Shown here one piece after another: positions 1-4,876 of a stretch of DNA of 7,161 nucleotides (position 1 is the first letter of the stretch; each line of letters opens with the position of its first letter). The notes under the pieces were generated by a model. The model saw only the letters and a list, made by a program, of their open reading frames with translations, did no database searches and was not told the origin of the DNA. Origin of the DNA: Hyphomicrobiales bacterium (GTDB taxonomy: Bacteria; Pseudomonadota; Alphaproteobacteria; Rhizobiales; Beijerinckiaceae); assembly GCA_947374125.1 (NCBI GenBank), contig CANCAR010000139.1, forward strand, positions 1-7,161, read 5' to 3'. A program made the position numbers and the translations under genes.

Positions 1-653
1 ATAGAATGGGCGTTCCGCGCGGGCAGAAAGCCGACATTCTCAAGTCCCATGGCCGCAAAAATCCGGTTAAACTGATCTTCAACGACATCGGAAAGCGCGC
101 CCACAACGACCAGAGATGCAGGCTTTGTTTCAGGCAGCGCATCCGCAACCAATGCAGCAAGGCAAGCATCTTCGCCCTGAGTAAACGTCGTCTCAATGCC
201 TGAACCCGAGTAATTTAAGACACGAACCCGTGGCAAGTGAATTTTGGAGAGGCGCTGTGCCGCGCGCTTGAGGTCAAGCTTAATCACTTCTGACGGGCAG
301 GACCCCACCAAAAACAGCATTTCGATATCGGGGCGACGCTCAAGCAAGCGGTTCACCACCCGATCCAGTTCGTCATCAATATCGGCAAGGCCTGCCAAGT
401 CGCGCTCGTCGATGATCGCGGTCGCAAAGCGCGGCTCTGCAAAGATCATCACACCAGCGGCGGACTGGATCAAATGCGCGCAGGTGCGTGAACCGACGAC
501 AAGGAAGAAGGCGTTTTGAATTTTACGATGCAACCAGACAATTCCGGTCAGTCCACAGAAAACCTCGCGTTGGCCACGCTCGCGCAGCACGGGCTGGTCA
601 ACACAGCCTTTTGCCGTCGATTCGTTGCCGTTGACTTTGAAGGGGAGATTCAC
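1..653 (-). CDS. bchN: Light-independent protochlorophyllide reductase subunit N, partial (3' end outside window)
   Basis: BchN pairs with BchB as the catalytic NB protein of dark-operative protochlorophyllide reductase. This nitrogenase-like enzyme receives electrons from BchL and reduces ring D of protochlorophyllide in the cytoplasm. I translated 217 codons without a stop; the family is about 420 residues, so roughly the N-terminal half is present. Three cysteines lie at C33 (in EVFCGLTGIVWL), C58 (GSRTCAHLIQSAAG) and C119 (FLVGSCPSEVIKLD). Their spacing matches the three 4Fe-4S ligands known from R. capsulatus BchN. Other family segments are VMIFAEPRF and YSGSGIETTFTQGED. The start is GTG at 653, whose GTGA overlaps the bchF stop. 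A full GGAGGT lies 6 nt upstream inside bchF, so translational coupling is likely. It probably shares the bchF promoter, and bchB, bchH and bchL may follow further left (inference). Confidence 0.96.
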   Translation of the reverse strand, partial: MNLPFKVNGNESTAKGCVDQPVLRERGQREVFCGLTGIVWLHRKIQNAFFLVVGSRTCAHLIQSAAGVMIFAEPRFATAIIDERDLAGLADIDDELDRVVNRLLERRPDIEMLFLVGSCPSEVIKLDLKRAAQRLSKIHLPRVRVLNYSGSGIETTFTQGEDACLAALVADALPETKPASLVVVGALSDVVEDQFNRIFAAMGLENVGFLPARNAHS

Positions 654-1162
654 TGCACAACCTCCATCGTCCCGAACGCTTCTCGTTCATACTGAAGCCT
701 CGCCGCCCGCAGTTTCAGCAAGAATTGCGCGGCGTTGACAACATAAGTGGCGTAAGCGGCCAGCGTGATCGCAAACAGTTGGAAATCCGTCATAAAGCCG
801 AAAAGCAGGCCGAAAAGATAAAGCGTGTGCAGCGCGATCACGACGAAGCTCACCACGTCTTCCCAGAAAAAGGCTGGGGCAAACAGATACTGGCCGAACA
901 CGACCTTTTCCCAGATCGCGCCCGTTACCATGATGGTGTAAAGGACAAAGGTCTTGATAAGGATCGAGATATGGGCCACCTCAACGCCTTCGCCCGTCAT
1001 CAGCGTACGCATGACCAAGCCAAGGCTTACCAAAAACACGACGAATTGCAGAGGCGCAAGAACGCCCTGAACAAGTGTCCAGACGGTTTCGTCGCGCCGC
1101 TTACGTTCGGCATCGGTATAAAGACCCGGACGTTTAACCTGCTGACGGCCATCACTGGTCAT
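650..1162 (-). CDS. bchF: 2-vinyl (3-vinyl) bacteriochlorophyllide hydratase
   Basis: BchF adds water to the C3-vinyl group of (bacterio)chlorophyllide to give the 3-hydroxyethyl group that BchC later oxidises to acetyl. The 170-residue product has the usual family length. It has a charged N-terminus (about residues 1-28, rich in K, R, D and E). Four hydrophobic segments follow, near residues 30-52, 64-83, 102-124 and 127-148, so it is an inner-membrane protein. The central signature IWEKVVFGQYLFAPAFFWED is typical of BchF. The ATG at 1162 is preceded by GGGAGGC (1167-1173), 4 nt away. The gene is first in a leftward unit and overlaps bchN by 4 bases. It is transcribed away from ppaA, and its promoter carries a PpsR-type box over the -35, so oxygen/light repression by PpsR is expected. 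Confidence 0.97.
   Translation of the reverse strand: MTSDGRQQVKRPGLYTDAERKRRDETVWTLVQGVLAPLQFVVFLVSLGLVMRTLMTGEGVEVAHISILIKTFVLYTIMVTGAIWEKVVFGQYLFAPAFFWEDVVSFVVIALHTLYLFGLLFGFMTDFQLFAITLAAYATYVVNAAQFLLKLRAARLQYEREAFGTMEVVQ
660..665 (-). promoter_or_regulatory. Shine-Dalgarno deciding the bchN GTG start
   Basis: On the minus strand GGAGGT lies within the last codons of bchF, 6 nt before the GTG at 653. It is the best ribosome site in the junction, and it supports the GTG that overlaps the bchF stop over any later start. Confidence 0.75.
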
Positions 1163-1225
1163 CGATGCCTCCCGATTTGCCCGCCCCTGTCGTTCAAGGG
1201 TTGATGGGACTTGATCCTAGAGCCG

Positions 1226-1255
1226 AGGCTAACCCCACCGAACACAAAGTGTCAA
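1226..1255 (-). promoter_or_regulatory. Predicted bchF(N) promoter
   Basis: Read on the minus strand, a perfect -35 TTGACA (1255-1250) is followed after 18 nt by TAGCCT (1231-1226); the alternative -10 TTAGCC has a 17-nt spacer. The -10 is weak (3 of 6 against TATAAT). However, the same hexamer, extended as TAGCCTyGGCT, recurs at the same distance from TTGACA upstream of bchG. Transcription would begin near 1219, giving a leader of about 55 nt. The -35 lies inside a PpsR-type box, as expected for a repressed promoter. No start site has been mapped; this is a sequence prediction. Confidence 0.6.
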
Positions 1256-1267
1256 GCAATCTTGACG
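1250..1267. promoter_or_regulatory. PpsR/CrtJ-type operator, box A
   Basis: The site is TGTC-N10-GACG, one base away from the TGT-N12-ACA consensus known for PpsR/CrtJ. Its inner arms also pair: TGTCAA and TTGACG flank 6 nt. The left arm read on the minus strand is the -35 TTGACA of bchF, and the right arm on the plus strand is the -35 TTGACG of ppaA. Bound repressor would cover both. Confidence 0.7.
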
Positions 1268-1291
1268 TCTTATTTAAATGACAATTATAGT
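1262..1291 (+). promoter_or_regulatory. Predicted ppaA-ppsR promoter
   Basis: TTGACG (1262-1267) is followed by an 18-nt spacer and TATAGT (1286-1291). These match the sigma-70 consensus at 5 of 6 and 4 of 6 positions, and the spacer is AT-rich. Box A covers the -35 and box B covers the spacer, which implies negative autoregulation of the regulator operon by PpsR. Predicted transcription start is about 1298, leaving a leader of about 155 nt before the TTG start of ppaA. Confidence 0.6.
1266..1283. promoter_or_regulatory. PpsR/CrtJ-type operator, box B
   Basis: On the plus strand this reads CGTC-N10-GACA; on the minus strand it is TGT-N12-ACG, the same single deviation from consensus as box A. 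It shares the two bases CG at 1266-1267 with box A, and GACGTC (1264-1269) forms the joint. The two box centres are 16 bp apart, so the protein would meet both on nearly the same face over about 1.5 helical turns. Confidence 0.6.
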
Positions 1292-1297
1292 TGACTG

Positions 1298-1453
1298 GTA
1301 TAAGAAGGTTCGGAGCTGGGCTGCGATGACGCATGCCCCAGCAAAAATGGTTTGTGACTCGCATATAAAATTCAGTGATCCTTCTAGTTCCGATCCGGAA
1401 GGCGTCCGTGAGAAATGGTTGGGCGGCACTAAGAAGTGTTGGAGGAGGATATC
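1298..1453 (+). other. Untranslated leader of ppaA
   Basis: Between the predicted ppaA transcription start and its start codon there is no gene I can support. In the ppaA frame, TAA at 1430-1432 closes the reading frame just upstream, so ppaA cannot extend further left than the GTG at 1436. A small stem (CACT 1427-1430 with AGTG 1435-1438) lies next to that GTG. An AT-rich TATAAA at 1364 has no partner -35. No riboswitch consensus was recognised. Confidence 0.4.
1441..1448 (+). promoter_or_regulatory. Shine-Dalgarno deciding the ppaA TTG start
   Basis: GGAGGAGG ends 5 nt before TTG at 1454. The only earlier in-frame starts after the upstream stop are GTG 1436 and TTG 1439. Neither has a usable ribosome site (only AAGA directly abutting). 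No in-frame ATG occurs until deep in the folded domain. Confidence 0.7.
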
Positions 1454-2404
1454 TTGGCACCTTCAGATCGCGAAGATGCTGCTACGGCGATTGACAGCGG
1501 CACCATTGACTATTCCGGGGACTATTCGGGGAGCCGACCCGACACCCAAACCTTTTTGTCTGAACCGAAAACCACAACCCAACCCAAGACGGACCACCGC
1601 AATCGGCAAAAAAACGCGCCTCGCGATCACCTTAATGAACTCGCCCGCACGATAGAAAGCGTTATTATTCCTCAGTTACGCGCCAATTTGGGCGTGGATG
1701 ACGAGGCAAAACCCGGTGCTGAATGGGGCAAAATTGATCTCAAAATCAATGAAGTGGAACGTTTTGCCCGTCTCGTGATGTCTTCCGATCATCGCGAAGC
1801 CTTCAGCTTTGTCGAAAGCTTGTTGGAGCGGGGCGTTGCACTCGAAAGCGTTTTGCTTGATCTGATGGCTCCAGCAGCACGCCATATGAACGCTTTATGG
1901 ACGGCTGATACGTGTAGCTTTATCGATGTCACGCTTGGAATGACGCGAATTCAGCAGATTTTACGGCAATGCCGCCAAGTGTCTGATCCGGTGATGGATG
2001 ACCCTCAGCTCAAGGGCAATGTGCTTTTGGTGCCTGTTCCAGGAGAGCAGCACACTTTTGGGTTGAGAATCATCGAGGAATTGCTCATGCGTGACGGATG
2101 GAGCGTGACGAGCAACTTGCGCGCCAGTTTTGATGATATTGTTCAAATGGTTGGTACAAGCTTTTATGACGTGATCGGACTATCGATGAGTCGTGAACGT
2201 TTGCTGGTACCTTTGCAATCCGTCATCAAGCTTATTCGCCATCACTCACAAAATCATTATGTCCGTATTTTGGTAGGTGGCGCAATTTTCGTGGAAAACC
2301 CCGATTTATCGCGTCACATCGACTGTGATGCGGTATTGGCGGATGCCAGACAGGCCGTCGAGATCGTTAGTGCGTTTTTTCCGCGCGCCCCCTTGAACTC
2401 GTGA
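1454..2404 (+). CDS. ppaA: PpaA/AerR-type cobalamin-binding antirepressor of PpsR
   Basis: PpaA/AerR proteins bind PpsR/CrtJ and alter its DNA binding in response to light or redox; R. capsulatus AerR does so through a bound cobalamin. With the TTG start the product is 316 residues. An N-terminal region of about 50 polar, low-complexity residues is followed by a helical B12-binding-2-like domain containing WTADTCSFIDVTLG (W149). A Rossmann-type B12-binding domain spans about residues 188-309. The motif PGEQHTFG carries ExHxxG with H200, the position of the axial cobalt ligand in this family; GLSMS and ILVGGAIF further fit the fold. It is cotranscribed with ppsR, 19 nt downstream, and divergent from bchF. 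The start rests on GGAGGAGG; GTG 1436 would add 6 residues. Cobalamin rather than heme binding is inferred from the motif alone. Confidence 0.9.
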   Translation: MAPSDREDAATAIDSGTIDYSGDYSGSRPDTQTFLSEPKTTTQPKTDHRNRQKNAPRDHLNELARTIESVIIPQLRANLGVDDEAKPGAEWGKIDLKINEVERFARLVMSSDHREAFSFVESLLERGVALESVLLDLMAPAARHMNALWTADTCSFIDVTLGMTRIQQILRQCRQVSDPVMDDPQLKGNVLLVPVPGEQHTFGLRIIEELLMRDGWSVTSNLRASFDDIVQMVGTSFYDVIGLSMSRERLLVPLQSVIKLIRHHSQNHYVRILVGGAIFVENPDLSRHIDCDAVLADARQAVEIVSAFFPRAPLNS

Positions 2405-2423
2405 CAAAATGTAAAGTTTCGAC

Positions 2424-3884
2424 GTGAAGAACAAAGAACTCAGCCCTTTTTCCGCCTCCAGCTCTGTTGGATCGACCGGCGCTATCGCGGGCGTTGATTT
2501 GTCCCGTCTAGACGCAAAGAGCGCGGCTCGTATGCTGGCCATTTCGGCTGATGTAACGCTCGTTATTGATGCCGATGGCGTCGTTGTGGATAAAATTCTT
2601 TCGTCATCCGACTTTCCTGGCGATGTGGTTGCTGGTTGGGTCGGCAAGCCTTGGATCGATACCGTTACGATTGAAAGCCGACTTAAAATCAAGGATTTAC
2701 TGCAGGACGCGGCAACAGGCCAAGCGCAGCGTTGGCGTCAGGTTAACCATACCAATTCGATGGGTTTTGATATTCCCTTACGCTACATGGTGGCGCGCGC
2801 TGGCCCGGATGGCCATTCCATTGCCATTGGGCGCGATATGCGGACTGTGGCTGAGATGCAGCAACGTTTGGTCGCGGCCGAGCTTTCGATCGAGCAGGAA
2901 TATTCGCGCCTCCGCCACGCCGAGACGAGGTATCGGCTTCTGATGCAGGTCTCGACCGAGGCGATCTTGTTGATTGATGGGCGCACAGGTCGCGTGGTGG
3001 AAGCCAATCCATCGGCGGCGGCGCTGCTGAATCGCACGATGAAACGGTTAGTCGGCTCTAACTTCCCGGATAATTTTTCGGGCTCCGATAGTGCTAAGAT
3101 CGACAATATGATGATCACTTTGCGCTCTTCGGGCCGGATGGACGAAGTGGCACTGACGCTGGAAGGCGACCAACAGGCCATGGCGAGTGCGACGGTTTTT
3201 CGCGAAGATAATGCAATTTATTACCTCGTGCGTCTGTTTCCGCTCTCCGTTGGATCGGGTGGGACCGTGGTTTCCAAGAGCCAATCAGCCGCGATTCGGA
3301 TGGTTCAGGCCATGCCGGACGGGTTTGTCTTGACCGATTACGACCGAAAAATTTTATCAGCAAACGCTGCCTTTCTCGAGAGCGCCCAACTGGGCAATGA
3401 GGAGCAGGCGCGTGGCGAATCGCTCGACCGGTGGCTTGGCCGTGTCGGTGTCGATACCGGGCTCTTGTTTTCGAGTGTGATTGAGAATGGCAATGTAAAG
3501 CAGTTTTCAACGGTCATACGTGGTCAATTCGGCACAATCGAAGATGTTGAAGTGTCAGGGGTCGCCGTTCCCGATGGCGATCCACCCTGCATCGGCTTCA
3601 CTTTACGCCGTGTCGCACGGCGTACGGTGGTCGAGGATCAGGGCAAACGGAGCCTGTTGCGCTCGGTCGACGAAATGACCAAATTGGTTGGCAAGGTGCC
3701 GTTGAAAGACTTGGTGCGGGAAACAACCGATATTATCGAACGGCTTTGCATTGAAGCGGCACTCCAGATCAATGATAATAACCGCGCCAGCTCGGCCGAT
3801 ATGCTCGGGCTGTCGCGTCAAAGCCTCTATGTCAAACTACACCGCCATGGCATCGAGGACAAAGGCTTTGGCGAACGAGACTGA
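2424..3884 (+). CDS. ppsR: Transcriptional repressor of photosynthesis genes PpsR/CrtJ
   Basis: PpsR/CrtJ represses bch, crt and puc genes aerobically by binding TGT-N12-ACA palindromes. The 486-residue product is close to family length (R. sphaeroides about 464). It shows an N-terminal PAS domain (about 35-140), a helical linker with coiled-coil character (about 140-170), PAS-1 (about 168-272), PAS-2 (about 287-397), and a C-terminal Fis-type helix-turn-helix (about 438-476) containing NNRASSADMLGLSRQSLYVK. Only two cysteines occur. C442 in the HTH (ERLCIEAAL) corresponds to the redox-active Cys of CrtJ/PpsR. C389 is in PAS-2, and there is none between the PAS domains where the partner Cys of Rhodobacter lies. 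The GTG at 2424 is the first start after an in-frame TAA (2412-2414) and lacks a clear Shine-Dalgarno; ATG 2532 would remove 36 residues. It likely shares the ppaA promoter. Confidence 0.95.
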   Translation: MKNKELSPFSASSSVGSTGAIAGVDLSRLDAKSAARMLAISADVTLVIDADGVVVDKILSSSDFPGDVVAGWVGKPWIDTVTIESRLKIKDLLQDAATGQAQRWRQVNHTNSMGFDIPLRYMVARAGPDGHSIAIGRDMRTVAEMQQRLVAAELSIEQEYSRLRHAETRYRLLMQVSTEAILLIDGRTGRVVEANPSAAALLNRTMKRLVGSNFPDNFSGSDSAKIDNMMITLRSSGRMDEVALTLEGDQQAMASATVFREDNAIYYLVRLFPLSVGSGGTVVSKSQSAAIRMVQAMPDGFVLTDYDRKILSANAAFLESAQLGNEEQARGESLDRWLGRVGVDTGLLFSSVIENGNVKQFSTVIRGQFGTIEDVEVSGVAVPDGDPPCIGFTLRRVARRTVVEDQGKRSLLRSVDEMTKLVGKVPLKDLVRETTDIIERLCIEAALQINDNNRASSADMLGLSRQSLYVKLHRHGIEDKGFGERD

Positions 3885-3905
3885 CACTTCTTTTTGAAGA
3901 AGTGT
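3884..3905. repeat. Perfect hairpin at the end of ppsR
   Basis: ACACTTCTT (3884-3892) pairs exactly with AAGAAGTGT (3897-3905) around a TTTG loop. The first stem base is the last base of the ppsR TGA, and the last three bases (TGT) open the PpsR box of bchG. No T-run follows on either strand, so it is not a canonical intrinsic terminator. It could stabilise the ppaA-ppsR mRNA 3' end or weaken readthrough into bchG (inference). Confidence 0.6.
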
Positions 3906-3920
3906 AAATCAAGATTGACA
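3903..3920. promoter_or_regulatory. PpsR/CrtJ operator, box C (bchG)
   Basis: This is a perfect TGT-N12-ACA match. Its right arm is the TTGACA -35 of the bchG promoter, so bound PpsR would block that promoter. Only one box is visible in this intergenic region, whereas the bchF/ppaA region has two. Family knowledge: paired boxes favour cooperative binding; a lone box may work with a distant partner. Confidence 0.75.
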
Positions 3921-3943
3921 TAATTTTTTGCCGGGCATAGCCT
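3915..3943 (+). promoter_or_regulatory. Predicted bchG-bch2-bchP promoter
   Basis: TTGACA (3915-3920) is followed by a 17-nt spacer and TAGCCT (3938-3943). The -10 is weak by itself, but TAGCCTTGGCT (3938-3948) nearly repeats the TAGCCTCGGCT of the bchF promoter. A start 7 nt past the -10 falls at 3950, the A of the bchG ATG, which predicts a leaderless transcript. Confidence 0.55.
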
Positions 3944-3949
3944 TGGCTT

Positions 3950-4876
3950 ATGTCTCAGTCCGTATCCCTTCCTTCGGCACCTGCCGCCGCCGCGCACCGG
4001 TCATCAACACCGGCGGCTTTTCTTGAACTGTTGAAACCCATCACTTGGTTCGCCCCGATGTGGGCGTTTGCCTGCGGCATTGTCTCCTCGGGCGCGCCGG
4101 TACTCGATAATCTTGGTATGTTGTTTCTTGGCGTTTTATTGTCTGGCCCTTTGGTCTGCGGTACCAGCCAAGCAGTCAATGATTGGTATGACCGCCATGT
4201 CGACGCGATCAACGAACCCAACCGGCCCATTCCGTCAGGGCGCATCCCGGGGCGTTGGGGCATCAATATTGGGATTTTATGGTCTGGCCTGTCGCTGCTG
4301 GTCGCCGCTGAGATTGGACCTACCGTTTTTTTTGCGGCTCTTTTTGGCGTTGCTGCGGCTTGGGCCTACAGTATGCCCCCGCTCAGATTCAAGAAAAATG
4401 GCTGGCTCGGCAATAGCGCGGTTGCGATCTGCTATGAAGGCCTGCCTTGGTTCACGGGAGCCGCCATCATGGTGCACGGCGTGCCATCGCCCGCGATCAT
4501 CGCGCTCGCGCTGCTTTATAGTTTTGGCGCGCATGGCATCATGACGCTCAATGATTTTAAATCGGTTGAGGGGGATCGCGAGATGGGTCTGCTCTCGCTG
4601 CCCGTCCAGCTGGGTGTCGGTAACGCGGCAAAACTGGCTTGCGCCGTCATGGCGGCACCGCAGCTCGCCGTCATCGGGCTTTTGATGCGTTGGGATCGGC
4701 CTTATCACGCCCTTATTGTCGCGGGCTTGCTAGCCGCGCAGGTTTTCTTGATGCGGAGGCTTTTGCGCGACCCGAAAAAGGAAGCGGCCTTTTATAATGC
4801 AACGGGCACCACGTTTTATGTGCTTGGCATGCTGGCGAGCGCATTTGCAGTTCGAACCATCTCGGGGGGATTGTGA
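3950..4876 (+). CDS. bchG: Bacteriochlorophyll synthase (geranylgeranyl transferase)
   Basis: BchG esterifies bacteriochlorophyllide a with geranylgeranyl (or phytyl) diphosphate in the inner membrane, completing the pigment. The 308-residue product belongs to the UbiA prenyltransferase superfamily. The first aspartate-rich motif is DRHVDAINEPNRPIPSG (residues 81-97, with D81, D85, E89, R92), which binds diphosphate and Mg. The second is NDFKSVEGDREMG (201-213, with D202, D209). YSMPPLRFKKNGW (140-152) is typical of BchG/ChlG. About eight hydrophobic segments begin after a roughly 28-residue Pro/Ala-rich N-terminus. The ATG has no Shine-Dalgarno and sits at the predicted transcription start. 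The conserved LELLKPITWFAPMWAF segment begins at residue 25, which suits this start. A T8 run (4326-4333) encodes V-F-F. The stop overlaps the start of the next gene. Confidence 0.97.
   Translation: MSQSVSLPSAPAAAAHRSSTPAAFLELLKPITWFAPMWAFACGIVSSGAPVLDNLGMLFLGVLLSGPLVCGTSQAVNDWYDRHVDAINEPNRPIPSGRIPGRWGINIGILWSGLSLLVAAEIGPTVFFAALFGVAAAWAYSMPPLRFKKNGWLGNSAVAICYEGLPWFTGAAIMVHGVPSPAIIALALLYSFGAHGIMTLNDFKSVEGDREMGLLSLPVQLGVGNAAKLACAVMAAPQLAVIGLLMRWDRPYHALIVAGLLAAQVFLMRRLLRDPKKEAAFYNATGTTFYVLGMLASAFAVRTISGGL

Noticed and set aside
725..1204. Open frame of 159 codons on the plus strand opposite bchF
   Set aside because: It is antisense to a clear bchF. Its polar, Lys/Arg/His-rich product is typical of a shadow frame.
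1201..1216. TTGAT repeats upstream of bchF as a possible FnrL site
   Set aside because: The two TTGAT copies are direct repeats, not the TTGAT-N4-ATCAA inverted repeat needed for FNR-type binding.
1364..1369. TATAAA as a second ppaA promoter
   Set aside because: No acceptable -35 is found 16-18 nt upstream, whereas the TTGACG/TATAGT pair at 1262-1291 is better.
1194..1460. Minus-strand open frame across the divergent control region
   Set aside because: It covers both predicted promoters and operators, has no ribosome site, and its product looks random.
1278..1655. Open frame of 125 codons on the plus strand across the ppaA leader and N-terminus
   Set aside because: It overlaps the start of ppaA out of frame, begins upstream of the predicted transcription start, has no ribosome site and resembles no family I know.
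3884..3905. Hairpin as a standard intrinsic terminator of ppsR
   Set aside because: The stem is AT-rich and no U-tract follows, so it was listed as a hairpin instead.
4277..4708. Minus-strand open frame of 143 codons opposite bchG
   Set aside because: It lies wholly within the conserved bchG coding sequence, and its composition is that of an antisense shadow.
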